Translations under genes and position numbers: made by a program
NCBI GenBank assembly: GCA_016110215.1
Contig: JADWQD010000014.1
Location: 124,001-188,000 of the forward strand
Length of the DNA: 64,000 bases
Source: Capronia americana
Taxonomy: Eukaryota > Ascomycota > Eurotiomycetes > Chaetothyriales > Herpotrichiellaceae
Direction of reading: 5' to 3'
Notes under the pieces: generated by a model
The model's input: only the letters and a program-made list of their open reading frames with translations
The model's database searches: none
Told to the model about the DNA's origin: nothing
In this document: positions 1 to 11,696 of the stretch, in pieces
Layout of the letters: every line of letters starts with the position of its first letter
How positions within the stretch are numbered: the first letter of the stretch is position 1

Positions 1-1050
1 CAGCTAGTATTTGTACAGATCCGACAGGGTTGGATGCTCGAGATAGTGTCTTTTCCTTTCTAGCTGAGCTATGAGACTTTGAATCGATATGCTTTTTAAT
101 ACCCCAGCCAGACTTTTCCATCGTCACGTCACCTCTGTTCGTTGTGCTGCCGAGTCTGCCTTTGCTTGCTTCCCTCTCCCGCCGCCAGGTATTGTCGAGT
201 GGAAAAACGCTTGGTCGTATTCGAGATCCTGCCTTCAGCAGCCTGCTGCGCACAAGGGAGTATCAAGAAGTATCCATTGATGGCAAGGATCCGCCACAAT
301 TGTAATGTTGATCCATCCTGCGTGTGGACGAAGACCACGAGCGCGAGCCGTTCGCGAGATCCATGATAAAGCGACAAGCAGTCAACGAAGGGAATGGAGA
401 ACGTCAGGCTTAGTTGGCTTTGCAAATGAATGCATGCTCCACTCTTTGTTGGTGTTCTAGCTCTAGATTTCGCTGTCTCGATGCTTCTCTAGCTCTTGTA
501 TCTATGTATGCTGAAATGCGCCATGCTACCTATGCCTTACGCGGTGCTGAATGACAGGAAGTGCGCTGTCAAGCTCTCAGAGTCTCCAAAACAACGGCCG
601 TCATTGATCGGAAGGAATGGAGCGCAAGGCAGAAGTGCCCTACCATATGATTACCGCGAAGATGATCCGCTCTCAACTCATATCAGACCTCCACCATCGT
701 CAGTCGTTCGTCCTGGTCAGTTGAATGGTCGGTGTTCATCGCCCTCAAGGTTTGATTGTGTGAAGTCGTCCAAGCCTCGATAATACTTGTACTCGAAGGT
801 GGCTCGACTTGCGTGCTCAAAGCCTGGCACTCTTCCAGACGCTCGAGTCTGGGTACGGTGCCGTGTAAAAGTCGTCTCATCAATGATCATGTTTATATGG
901 CAGTTGAAAGTTGTTAGTCAAGTCTTTGCGGCTTGTTGCGTTGGTAGATTGCTGATATTCGGGGAAGACGCAGCTGTTTGTGTGCCTGCGTCGAGCTTTG
1001 ACGGTGGACTTGGGTTAGGAACTGGAATTGATGGCCATCCATCAACATGC
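1..1050. other. Intergenic, downstream of TOP1
   Basis: This stretch lies 3' of the topoisomerase gene and runs to the left window edge. Only short overlapping open frames on both strands are present, none with a recognisable motif or splice-supported extension. I see no RNA gene, repeat or mobile element. It probably holds the TOP1 3' UTR and the flank of a gene outside the window. Confidence 0.5.
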
Positions 1051-4035
1051 CTAGAAAGTCCAGTTCTCATCGACGGATTTGAGAGCCCACTCAAACTTTT
1101 CCCGCAGAGTCTTCGAAAAGAACTTTTCGATGGGCACGTTGAACTTCTTACTGAACACGACCGTCAACCTCGGATCAATGTAGTTCTGTGCATCGATCAG
1201 TCAGTAGGTGGTCTCGGCTTGAATCACAAGGTTGATCCGAACTTACAATCTTCGAAGTGCCCAATGCCACCTCTTTATTGTTCTCCTTGTCCTCTGCCTG
1301 GATCGCCATGGTGGCAATCCTCGTGTCCAGCTTCTTGATTTGCTCTTCGAACTTGTCGACTGCTGGGGACTTGCCCTCGGCCTCGACCTTCTTGGTTTTG
1401 TTCTCCTTCTTGAACTTCTTCTCCAGCTCTGTGGCAACCTTGAGGCGTTCCTCAAGTTCCTTGTGTTTCATCTCTTTCTCCCCTTCGGCCTTCAGCTTCT
1501 CGTTCTCTTTCTCGAACTTCTTGGTAATCTTGGTCTTTTCTTGTTCAACCAGGAAAGCTTGGTGTTCCAGGATCCACGCCTCGTCGATATCGTCGGGCAG
1601 TTCAAAGTATTCGGCGCCCTTCTTCTTTTTGATCTTAGGGTCCACATCGATCATCATCTGTTTAATCCGCCATTGCTGGTACTTGAGGCCTTTGATCCGC
1701 TCGCCCAACTTTTCCATCTGACCTGCATGTCCAGCTCCCACAGTACGCTTGTGGTTGCAGAGAATAGCGACCCTTCGATTTGCGTCATTGTAGTCCTTGA
1801 CTCTTTCGGGGAGAGAACCTTCGGACTTCATTTCTGAAAGTAGTTTGGACATGGTGTACGATGCGTTGTAGGTACGGAAGACCTTGGCAGTCAGTCCATC
1901 CATATAACTCTTGAGATGCTTGTTGAGCGCGCTGGTGGTCAGGCGATCGAAGAGGTCATCTCCTTCCTGTTTGGGTGGCCTTTTGAAGATCTTCAGGTTC
2001 TTGAAGACTTGCAGATCCACCTCGAATTCCTCGTGGAAGCGAATGCTGTCCTTGCCCAAAAAGTCAAAGATGACGACGTTTGGAGGCCGCAGGGTAACAT
2101 TCTCGTACTTCAACGAACAGCAACCGACGGTCTCAGCCTCGTCGTCTCCTTTCTCGTTACCCGCTCTCAGCGCGAATCGGTCAATGAGATACATGGCAGT
2201 TGCCCTCTGACGATCGACGGTTGGTTCTGCCTTCAGATCTTTCTGGTAGTCTTTGCGGATGCGGTCGATGTGCTTCTTCAATTCGCGGGCCTTTTCAAAC
2301 TTCTTGTAATCACTTTGGCCTTTGATGTCCGAGTTTGCAGCCAGCATGACATACTTGTAGTTGCCGTTGATGTTTTCTTGCCACATAGCTAGCCAAGTAC
2401 CTTGCTTGTCGTGTTTGACCTCCTTCCAGCGGTGTCCCTCGGGTGGGACAGGCACTGTTGCCTCCTTACCGATGTTGATGGTGATCTGTTCAGGCATGAC
2501 CCTGGTCTTGACGTGGCCAGTTTTGGGATGGTCGCCGCGGCCACGGAACAGGCCAGGAGGCTCAACTCGAAAGTTTCCCACCTTTTGCTTCTTACCATCC
2601 CATATGCAGTACATGTATGGGGCCTCGGCTTCGTCTTTTTCTTGTTTGAGGGCTTTCTTTTCCTCCTTGGACAGTGCCTTCTTGGCTGCCCTCTCAGCCT
2701 CGTAGTGATCAAAGATCGGCCTGAAGTCGCATTTTGCAAATTCTTTGATCTCCACCTTTTCACCATTTCTGTTCTTGGCACCGCCGGTCTTCTTGAGAAT
2801 ATCCTTGAAGTCACTGAAGAAGTTCTTTTGGAAGGTTGGATTCTCGACATTGTGGGTGGAGTTCAGCATCGTGCCAAAGAAACCGGCAACTTCTTCGGCA
2901 TCCGGGTGCAGGGTGATGGGCTCCCCGTCGTATTTCATCTTGACGTTCTTGGGCAGCGGCTTGTAAGGTGGAGGAAATACAACACCGCTGTGCTGCAGAG
3001 TCTCCCATTTATTAGTGCCGTCACCCTTAGTCGGGTCCTCCCACCATTTGACGTCTTCCTCGTCGTCCTCTTCCTCTTCAGCTTCAGCACTCTCTTCCTT
3101 CTTGACGGACTTGGATGTGCCGGCTGTTTTTTGGGTGTTTGAGACAGGCTCGGGCTTGACCTTTTTGGCGGGTCCGGAGGACTCGGCTTTAGCCTTCTTG
3201 GTGGGCGCACGTTTCGACAGAGGTTTTTCGTCGTCGCTGGACTCCTCTTTCTTGACCCTTTTGGCGGGCACAGCTTTCTTTGGAGCCTTTCCGGTCTCCT
3301 GTTTCTCCTCCTTTCGAATTTGCTTAGCCTCCTTCTCGGCAGCCTTCTCAATTTTCTGTTTCTGCTTGGCAAGTTTTTGGCCCAGAGGTACATCTGAATC
3401 AGATTCTTCGCCGATCTGATGGGCGGAGAGTCGCGGAGGCATTTTCACTACTTGGCCATTTGCCTTGGCCTTGGCCATGAGCGGTGCGTCGTCTGAATCG
3501 GACTCAACAGCGGCCGAGGTCCTTCTCTTTTTGCTCTGCTTCCATATCAGTCCAAGTAGTCTTTTGCAAAAATGTTCAGCTTATCAGGGTCGCATACCAG
3601 TGGTATATCGTCATCACTGCTTTCTTCGTCGGCGTAGTCTGGTCGTGCGAGACTCTCCCTGAACTTCCTCTTTGCAGCTCCAGCGCCGTTGGCGAGATCA
3701 CCCATGTTGTCGGAAGGTGATGCGTTTTCCACCTTGACCTCGCCATGGGATATCGAGATACCAGGCATGACATTGCCGTTAGAAGGAATTTGGCGATCCA
3801 ATGTAGCGTCGACGGAGGAGGGGATTTTGTCCGCAGACACATGCGGAATGACTGTTTGCTTCGTTAGTTGTACGTTACAAAAGATGAGATAGCGATGAGT
3901 CCAGCTTCAGGTAGGCAACACAAACGCAGCCGTCTGGAGCAGGTGAGGAAGGTGTATCAGGGAGAGCATACATCCGTTTGTGCCATTTGGTTTTCTCTTC
4001 CCGGCGAGCGGGATGTCATCGTCTGAAGAAGACAT
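1051..4035 (-). CDS. TOP1: DNA topoisomerase I (type IB), four exons
   Basis: This is the nuclear type IB topoisomerase, which relaxes supercoils by nicking one strand through a 3'-phosphotyrosyl link. The model is complement(1051..1185, 1247..3535, 3598..3851, 3972..4035), 913 aa; all three introns (61, 62 and 120 bp) have GT-AG ends and keep frame. The N terminus has acidic Ser-Asp patches (SSSDDDIPL occurs early, ESSDDDIPL follows) and a long Lys/Glu-rich segment. The conserved core includes KWWEDPTKGDGTNKWETLQH and AGNEKGDDEAETVGCCSLK. A charged coiled-coil linker follows. The last exon carries the catalytic tyrosine in SKINYIDPRL (Tyr about 871), interrupted by the intron exactly between Ile and Asn. 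The protein ends ENWTF. The start gives MSSSDDDIPLAGKRK. It is divergent from ATP3. Identity is very secure; exon edges were read by eye. Confidence 0.96.
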
Positions 4036-4613
4036 GATGCGCGTGAGCGATGAGACGTAACGTGATGGTTTGGCGCCAGTGGGTGGTGGGTATTGGAAGG
4101 ACCTTAATATAGCAGGAGAGGAAGGGGGGTGAGAGGCAAAGGATTGAAGAGCCCTCCAGAACGCGCCTCGGATAGTCGGAATGACGGGCGAACTAGTGGT
4201 TACAACGGGTCTCTGAGGTGAGTTACATAGACAGAGGTGATTGGCGAATATCGAGAGTGCGAAGTGAAGGAAAGAAAAGACAGTGACGAGGCGAAAGAGA
4301 GAGAGAAGAAGAAGTGAAGGAATGGGCGAAGCCGAGAGGAAGAGCAGCAGCCAGCCAGTCGTGTCGTTTCGTGAGGCCAAACCGAGCCTGAGTTCCCACT
4401 CACTGGCCTCTCACAACGGGACTCGCAGGGCCTCGCAGTCAAATTCCACCGTGGTCGAAAACGCACTAGCCGATGTCGGCCTAGCGCAACTCAAGCAGCC
4501 AGCTCTGATCGGAACCTCAGTTTTCGAGGTTGATGCACAGCAAGCGAATCTCCTCTCTCCATTCCATCCCTCGTCATCGCCCATTGACAGCTCGGTGGCC
4601 AGCAGTCCTCACC
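4036..4613. promoter_or_regulatory. Shared promoter region of TOP1 and ATP3
   Basis: The 578 bp between the TOP1 start codon (minus strand) and the ATP3 start codon (plus strand) must hold both promoters and 5' leaders. The TOP1-proximal part is purine-rich on the plus strand around 4260-4340 (pyrimidine-rich on the TOP1 strand), as often seen upstream of strongly expressed fungal genes. No clear TATA box was found. Open frames crossing this stretch look accidental. Confidence 0.5.
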
Positions 4614-5672
4614 ATGATGCTGTCCAGAGCTGTACGACCTGCCCTTGCGGCCGGCAACGCTGCCGTCGCAAGGTGAGCTCACCCCATCGACCCTGTCTTC
4701 AGGAGCTTGCCTTGGTGCTAACTCGTGTATAGGACGGCTGTCCCCCAAGTCGCCGGCTATGCCACTCTACGCGAAATCGAGGGTAGGATGTGCAGAATGA
4801 ATGGTAGCTCCAATGTCTGACTGCTTGCAGGCCGACTCAAGTCCATTCGCAATATTGAGAAAATCACAAAGACAATGAAGATCGTTGCTTCGACCAAGCT
4901 CACCCGCGCTCAAAAGGCCATGACCGACTCTCGACGTTATGGCCAGACCTCGAACCAGGTGTTTGAAGAGGCCGAGACCAAGCCACTGGAAGAGAAGAAG
5001 ACACTGCTGGTGGTTGCCAGCTCGGACAAGGGTCTTTGCGGTGGTATCCATTCCGGTCTCTCGCGCGCCACTCGCCGCATGCTCGAGACGGACCCCAGCC
5101 TCGACATTGCCATCATCGGCGAAAAGTGCAAGGCCCAGCTTGGACGTTCCAATGCCAAGAATGTCGTCCTCAGCTTTGCTGGTGTCGGCAGAGATGTTCC
5201 TACCTTTGCCGATGCGCAGGCCATCGCCGACCAACTTGTCTTGCTCACAGAAGACTACGCGAGTATCAAGATCCTCTATAACAAGTTCCTCAACGCTCAG
5301 AGCTACGAACCAACCACAGTCGAGGCGTACTCCGAGGAAGCCATCACGCAATCTGCGAATTTCGCCGCATTCGAAATCGACGATGAGGTGCTTGCTAACT
5401 TGAGGGAGTATTCTTTGGCCAACTCTCTTTACTGGGCTCTTGCTGAAGGGCATGCTTGCGAACAATCTGCCAGGCGGAATGCTATGGATGTGAGTGGATA
5501 TGCAATTCCCGCTGTGGTGATGATACTGACGTCAATCTTCCAGAATGCCTCCAAGAACGCCGGAGACATGATCGGCAAATTTACGATCCTGTACAACAGA
5601 ACCCGACAGGCTGTCATTACCGGAGAACTGGTCGAGATTATTACAGGTGCCACTGCCTCAGAAGATATGTAG
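4614..5672 (+). CDS. ATP3: F1-ATP synthase gamma subunit, four exons
   Basis: This is the central rotor stalk of mitochondrial F1Fo-ATP synthase, acting in the matrix. The model is join(4614..4672, 4733..4782, 4831..5489, 5544..5672), 298 aa, near the usual ~300 aa. Exon 1 encodes an Arg-containing presequence (MMLSRAVRPALAAGNAAVAR). Mature family landmarks follow: LREIEGRLKSIRNIEKITKT near the N terminus, SSDKGLCGGIHSG in the middle, and NASKNAGDMIGKFTILYNRT then RQAVITGELVEIITGA at the C terminus. Intron 1 has a good branch site (GCTAAC) and TAG acceptor; the rest are GT-AG and in frame. Two adjacent ATGs (4614 and 4617) share an ACC context, so the exact first Met is not certain. Divergent from TOP1. 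Confidence 0.96.
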
Positions 5673-6002
5673 GCTTCGTTTCAGAAAAGAGAAAGTTGTA
5701 CATACCACCGACCTCAATTTTCCTGGCGCAATCGAGGCTTTCAAAGATTCAAAATCACATCCTGCATGACTCAATTCCTTTGCAATGATTGCATGTGAAG
5801 TTTTCGTGTCCGCTGTGTCTTTGTTTCGTGCGGCAACCAGTCATCACTGCCTTGATACTCGGGTGCTGTAACACATCAGCGCTTTGACTGCCACTGCCTG
5901 AGCCAGCGCTCACCCCATCTCGTGGACTTCGTCTTCTCCACTACAAGTCGCTTCGCCCTCTTCTGTATCCATACCATCGGCAATCCTTTATGGTCCTTGA
6001 TC
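5673..6002. other. Intergenic, ATP3 to small membrane gene
   Basis: About 330 bp holding the ATP3 3' UTR and the upstream region of the next gene. No motif or repeat was recognised. Confidence 0.5.
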
Positions 6003-6464
6003 ATGTCGGCCTCTTCAGATTACGTCGAACTCGAATCCCAAGATATGGCTCAGGCCAATCCATCACCAATAAGTCTCTTCAAAAAGAAAGGTAATGTCCA
6101 ATGCCAAAGTCGAGTCTTCTATGTGAGGGTACCAGCGCTGACAGTCGTTTGTGACGCAGAGTTCGGAGCCGCCGAAGTGCCACGACTGGAGCTCATGCTG
6201 ATCGCCGTCGGTGTGTCAACATGCATGCTGTTCGCTCTGGACCTACGCCAATTCATCGACATTGGTCTCGTCGTCCTCATCCTTGCAGCCTACCCACCGT
6301 TCGTTCGCAAATGCCGATGGCTGCTCCTCACTGCGCTACTCTCGACGAATTTTTGGTGGAAAGTGGAATGTGCGGTCGTGTTCGCTTGCTTGCATGCAAT
6401 GACGGCAATTGATTGGGACTATGTAATGGAGAAGGTCAAGAACGCCAAGGCGGTCACGATATGA
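6003..6464 (+). CDS. Small hypothetical membrane protein (about 3 helices)
   Basis: I do not recognise this gene. The model is join(6003..6090, 6160..6464), 130 aa, starting MSASSDYVELESQDMAQ. A likely 69 bp intron has GTAATG donor and GACGCAG acceptor; because it is a multiple of three and contains no in-frame stop, the unspliced message would also be open with 23 extra residues. The mature chain has hydrophobic stretches at LELMLIAVGVSTCMLFAL, FIDIGLVVLILAAYPPFV and WLLLTALLSTNFWW through VVFACLHAM, suggesting three membrane segments. The cytosolic N terminus is acidic and Ser-rich. An in-frame ATG at 5922 would extend it by 27 residues, but the 6003 start gives a cleaner protein. Function unknown; moderate confidence that it is a gene. 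Confidence 0.55.
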   Translation: MSASSDYVELESQDMAQANPSPISLFKKKGNVQCQSRVFYVRVPALTVVCDAEFGAAEVPRLELMLIAVGVSTCMLFALDLRQFIDIGLVVLILAAYPPFVRKCRWLLLTALLSTNFWWKVECAVVFACLHAMTAIDWDYVMEKVKNAKAVTI

Positions 6465-8794
6465 GGTCTGCCCATGCCGACGCAATGCGGGTCATCGAGT
6501 CATTGCTTGGGTCACCACGATGATAGAGCTTTTCAACTACCCCGTATCAGAGCCCGCTGGGCGTGTCAGGCGTGTCAGGCCTGTGGATGAGATTAAGCAA
6601 GGAATCAAGTGTCAGAAGGACGATTGTGAGCAAGGCAGTGAGCGCTCCCATGCTGCCAAACAATCCTCACATCAGAGTTCTTGCCCCGGCCATCCTGTTT
6701 TATGTTTGGATACAATCACCGGCGCACTGCCGAAGAATCTTTCGGTCTGGTCAGCTCTATATCTTACAACTTCTGACTGCCTTTGCGTCTCCTTCTTGAT
6801 CTTGTCGTTCAATACGTGGAGCATGATCACGTAGTTACTAACTTCTTTGCGATGGTAAAGCTCACCGCGTTTCCCAATTGATGTAGATCGGGGCCCTCGA
6901 TTTCTGCAAATACTCCTCTCATCCTACCAACGACTCAATATCCAGAGATGGCTGTCAACTAAATCGCGATGGGCATTCACCATTCCGTCCATTACCCTTG
7001 TCTTGCCGAACTCCGGAGCATTAAAGTCGTGCTTGCGGAAGATGAGACGTTGCTCCATTGCATCGCTCTCTAGCAGTTCGGCATCATCTCTACGTGAGCA
7101 GCATCTCAAGCAACTCTCGTCATCAGCAAAGGAAGACGGTGGAAGCACCAGCAGCCAGCTGGCATTGCTATCTTGGCTCACATTATTGTTGACAGTGTCA
7201 GATATACAGGCGACGAGGCCAACCACATTCCTGGGAGGTCAATATAACTGAAGGAACACGGATCCAGTGTGACATGCAACAGCCGCATCGTGTATACGGA
7301 CTTGAACGCTAAGGGTAAGTACGGTAGTAAAGTTGACCACCAGATCCTCTCTTCACAAAAGTTGTGCTTCAATATAGTAGCGATGTCTTTCCGATTCTCG
7401 CAATGCTCTGCAGATTCGGCTACAGACCTCCTCAGAGCGTCCCATATTTCGTATAGTTCTGGTTTATCATTGTTATGCTCTATTGCATCAGCCAGATACT
7501 GTCTAAATCAGTCGAGGCGTTATGTCTTTGGGTTGGGCGCAAGACACTCACACCACATTGCTTCAATTCGTTGGATGCTGCTCCCCGGTTTCGCCCGGTT
7601 TCGTCCTCCTCCGGCTCTATTCCTCTCATGTAGCTGATAATAATGCTTGTCCGAGATCTGGATGTATCAAACGGCCTCCCGCCGGCCATCTCTCTGCTTG
7701 CTCGCTGCACTGGTTAATTAATACTCTGACAGTAGGGGCGTCGGTGTCCGTGGAAACCTGACGAATTTAGCTAAATGGTAGCGATAATCGAGGCCACACC
7801 CAACGTCCTGGAGCAATCATCTCCATCAATGGAGCCAGATGGCTCAGCTGTGACTCTTTGTAGATAATATGAGCCACGGAGCCTCCCTTTCTTGCATGTT
7901 GTACGAAGTCCTTTGTGAACGGGACGGAGATGTACTCGTTGCGGACGTTCCAGCTTAGCCACACAGCTGCCCCTTCAAACACAAAGGAACCTGTTGACCC
8001 CCAATGCATGCTTCCCTCTCTTTCATCAATTTTTCCAGATCTAATAAGTCTGAATCAAAGCATATGCAACGAACATAGGGCGACCAGTTCTTGTGATCAC
8101 GTGCATCCCCCCTTTCGAAGCGAGCCTCGTGAGTCTCACCCAGGCATTCAGTATGCTTTGTTGCAGGGCTTTGTGCCAGGATGAAGTGTCTTCCTCAGGA
8201 CAATTGATGATGAATCTGTGCATAAACCTTTGTTAACGAATACTGTGAGCTGCAGCACAACGTTTGCCCCTTGTGTGTATTCAGAGCTGACAGGGCGCGC
8301 CCGCGCCCTCCACCGTGGTTGACACGCTGAATTGTCTCCAAGCTATTTGAAAGGACATCCTGTGGATCTGTTCAGAGATTCTCAAAAGCCTGACTCTGTG
8401 TTCGTCATGTCTAGGGTTGTGACCGGTGCCATAGAGGATTGGATTTGCTTGGGGGACACTCGCAGGCGGTCTATTGTCCTCTGTCCATTGTGAGTTATTC
8501 GTAAACTATACATCACCCCCGCGCCTTTCTGCCGCAGGAGTTTGGTAAAACAGCGCGTAATTTTAGAATAAACGGGTCCTGCAAAGTCTCTTTCTATTTC
8601 TCACTGTCTAAATCTCTTTATTCAAGCTTGAAAGTAAGCGGAACCGTACAGCAAACACTGATCTTTCTGGGGCACATGTTCAGCTTAACCCAGGAGTCCA
8701 GCTTCCATCCCCCTTGATCTCTCATCCTCCACGTCGCTGCGTCTCTTCAAGCAGCTCTCCTGACCTCCAAACTCGTCTCCTGCAACTGTTAGTC
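6465..8794. other. Long intergenic stretch, no supported gene
   Basis: A 2.3 kb stretch with only short frames (100 aa or less). The largest, minus 6924-7226, overlaps an equally open plus frame and shows no motif. There is a GC-palindrome (GGGCGCGCCC) near 8290. The part close to 8794 is pyrimidine-rich and probably the promoter/5' leader of the next gene. Nothing else seen. Confidence 0.45.
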
Positions 8795-9624
8795 ATGGCT
8801 GACGCGAGCTTCGGGGCTGCTGCTAGCGGCAGATACATCCCTCCTTGTAAACGCTTCCAGCAATCTCCCGGTAATGGCCCTCACGCTCGATTCGTCTCCT
8901 TACAAAGCTAACAGCTCCAATTATCGCAGATCTACCGACAACCCCTGCACCAATCGGTCGGAAAGGGCATAGCAATGATGGAAACCCATTCGGTTCAGCC
9001 CCGAACACATCGGACAGCGTTCAAACCCCTCGCCATGCTATTCCAGACACCCTGAGACAGCAGAGCCCAATCGATCTGTTCAAGAAAGAGCTGCCGAAGA
9101 TCCTGAATGAGATCGACACCGACTACCTCCTCGTAACCTTCCGCAAAGTGCTCCTAGAGCAGCTTGCCGGGATGAACATCCAGGCCGCGCGTATGGTTGG
9201 GTGGACGCCCCAGTATATCCTCGATACTGGTGCTTCACTCGCTTTCATCAACGCCCTGGCATCCACCATCGAGCGCGTCCAGAGCGAAACAGGACGTGTC
9301 AGTGGTTCCATTCGACGTGCACAAATTGAGAAGCTTCTGGGTTCTTGGGAGGAGGAACATACTGCGATGACAAAGGACGATGCTCGCTACGCCGCGGCAC
9401 TACAAGAACATCCTGACATTCGAGCTACTATCCTTCATTCTCTCGAAACTCTTCGCCACCAATTGCATCAGCTGAAAGAGTCCAATGATGATGCTGTCAT
9501 CTCTGATGAGCCTCAGGAGCCAGTTCCAATTCTTGAGCACAGATCCTCCACCAAGGCGCTGGTCTTCTGGGCCATGATGATCCTGTTGGCGGCAGTGTTG
9601 TTCTACATCTGGTACGGTAAATAG
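8795..9624 (+). CDS. Hypothetical tail-anchored membrane protein
   Basis: Not recognised. The model is join(8795..8870, 8930..9624), 256 aa; the 59 bp intron has a GTAATG donor, an AGCTAACA branch site and a CGCAG acceptor, and joins SP to DLPTTPAP in frame. After a Pro/Ser-rich N terminus the central ~150 residues look largely helical and charged (IDLFKKELPKILNEIDTDY, then ERVQSETGRVSGSIRRAQIE). The last 25 residues hold one strong hydrophobic segment (ALVFWAMMILLAAVLFYIWY) followed by Gly-Lys. That is the layout of a C-tail-anchored protein facing the cytosol. No enzymatic motif is visible. Confidence 0.65.
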
Positions 9625-10581
9625 TGGCCCACCTGGGCAGGCATGGTTCTTTGTATCGTGGGCATGAGCTTCTTCTGCTCTGGGATCGTGATCATGGTTG
9701 GATACTCAGCGTCGTGGTTGGAGAAGCAATGGCTCGAACAGCAAGCATTTTGGCTGCCTGGGAGATGAGCATTGGTGGTGATTCTAGTGTTCCAGTTGCG
9801 AGAACACTTGCCGCTGCAACAGAGCTTGGGTGGAGCAGAGAATGAAAGCATCGGCTGGCGAGCCTGAAGGCCCGGGCCTCTTGGTCCTACTTGACAATCA
9901 GATAGTGTCATTTCCAGTCTAGAACGTGCTACAAGCCAATGACATAACATCAGACGATTGAAATTGATTTCAATGCCAGTGGCAGTCTCATATTATCTTT
10001 TACGGTGTCACGGACAAGCCCTTACGTTCCTACAGCGTTCAGGGGTTGAATTATGTCGGTATAGAGGTCATTGAGCTGCCGGTAGGACTCCGGCTAGCGG
10101 TGCCATTCCTCGAGTATCTGCATGGCAAGCTTGCGGAGCTTCAGCGAGCGAAGAGGCCTTGGAGGAGACAAGTTTGCAAGGACACGTTATGAGCACCAAT
10201 CCTCCAGACGAGTCAAAGAAAAGCTACCATGCGATGTGCATTATACCATCACATCGCGATAAAAGGGCGCTTGCTTGTTGTTTTGCCCCATGGGTAGACC
10301 GACAAGCTTCTAACAAGCAGTATGTGGCTTTCGCTTGTTCGAATTCAGCAAGCCGAACCATCAAGCATAGCAAACCCATACTGCCTGCTCTTGCTTCAGT
10401 GCCCAAACACGAAGAGGCATATCAGGCATATCTTAGACCTCTAATCTCCAGGTTTAGAACGCACATCTTCACTTCCATCCTCATCATACACCATTTTAAC
10501 AGTCTCTCAATTAACGAGCCCGATACTTCAGAATATCACCTCAACACCACCCTCAAGGACCTCCAAAACTCCACCTTCATA
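9625..10581. other. Intergenic
   Basis: About 960 bp. The plus frame from 10159 runs into the next gene, but the part before 10582 reads like accidental sequence (many Cys/His/Ser, no motif). No other signal seen. Confidence 0.45.
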
Positions 10582-11696
10582 ATGGCTAGCCATGGCAGGA
10601 AGAACTCATTCCGAGACTATCACTCAATGCCTAAATGTGTCCACCGCCATGTCTCCGAGCAGTTGAAGGACAAACTGTCCGACCATTTCCGTTGTATCAA
10701 AAGCCCTTTGGAGAAATTCGAGAATGCAACGTACAGCGACATCACCATCCTTCTTGCAGAACCTGTGGGCGCAAGCATGCCGCTCGACAAGTGGATCCGG
10801 GAAGCGGTCGGTCTTCCATTTCTCGATCTGACTCATGACCATGCTCGGCAAGATCATCAGCCCGCATGGCCTCACCTACAAACCTGATGGTCTGTGCTTG
10901 CGAATCCAAGATGTCGAGCAAGCGGACAAACGACTCTCGTGCGTCAAGATAGCCACCAACAAAGATGAAATTCGGAAGTACCTTGGCTTGGAGTGGAAGC
11001 CCCCATACACATTCGACACGTGGACTGATTTGATGGACTATGCGACGACCTGTTGGTTCTACAATCCAGCACATTTCAGAGTGGAAGCGACACATTTCAG
11101 AGTGGAAGCGACCGGACAAACCCACGGATCCCGCGACGGTGACAATCAGGGCCCGGACCCCGACAGCCTGAACATGATCAACTACTTCATCAAGGTCTAT
11201 CTTCCTGCCCATGCCGCGAATACTGGTGGTAAGGACGTCACCCTGAGCCGCAAGAAGATCCGCTGCGATGTCAAGGACTATTTCGGTCCGAGATTCGCCC
11301 AGAGATTCGAGCAGTTGAGGACCAAGGCTATGTTCAAGCTTGACTGCGCTAAGTTGTTCTGCAAAATCCGCAAGGAGATGCCCAAGTACGTCAAGGCCGC
11401 TGATCTGACGTTCGCGATCAAAGGATTCCAAGAGACTCGTCGGGCTCTACGACGCGGACTACAAGAATGTCACTGTAGACGCTCCGGCAATCAAGGAGTG
11501 GGAGGACATGAGAGAGGCCTTTGAGCAGCGCAAATATCGGGCATTCCGCAGCCAAGCAAAGAGGAACTGGATCTTCGTCGGCGCGTACCAGAAGTGGCTC
11601 GATGCCAAACGGAGTGCCGAGTGCTACAAGGTCTACAAGACCAAGCAAGAGGCAGCACAGCAAGAGCGAGGAAAGGTCGGCGCCGAGAGCGGCTGA
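10582..11696 (+). CDS. Hypothetical fungal protein; frame shifts twice (two tiny introns or a decayed gene)
   Basis: Three successive plus frames continue one another, each shifted by +1. A spliced model is join(10582..10806, 10853..11385, 11435..11696), 339 aa. Its putative introns are only 46 and 49 bp. The first has an atypical GTCGGT donor, CTGAC branch and CAAG end. The second has a perfect GTACGT donor and CTGAC branch but a weak GAG acceptor. Each intron would remove an in-frame stop. The segment PHGLTYKPDGLCLRIQDVEQ resembles a recurrent pattern (LTYKPDGLYLR...) that I recall from uncharacterised fungal proteins. A 21 bp direct repeat (11070-11090 and 11091-11111) duplicates seven residues, HFRVEAT, in tandem. 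If the junctions are not introns, this is a pseudogene with two frameshifts, or there are two sequence errors. Function unknown. Confidence 0.45.
11070..11111 (+). repeat. Two tandem copies of a 21 bp unit inside a gene
   Basis: Two identical head-to-tail 21 bp units, in frame, duplicate seven residues of the hypothetical protein around it. The perfect identity suggests a recent slippage duplication. Confidence 0.9.

Noticed and set aside
1175..1246. C terminus of topoisomerase ending shortly after the linker
   Set aside because: Reading into the intron gives a false end; splicing adds the exon with the catalytic Tyr, which the family needs.
10730..10850. BTB/POZ domain in the frame-shifted gene
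   Set aside because: SDITILL looked BTB-like at first, but the expected following H-x-x-x-L and C-terminal helices are not there.
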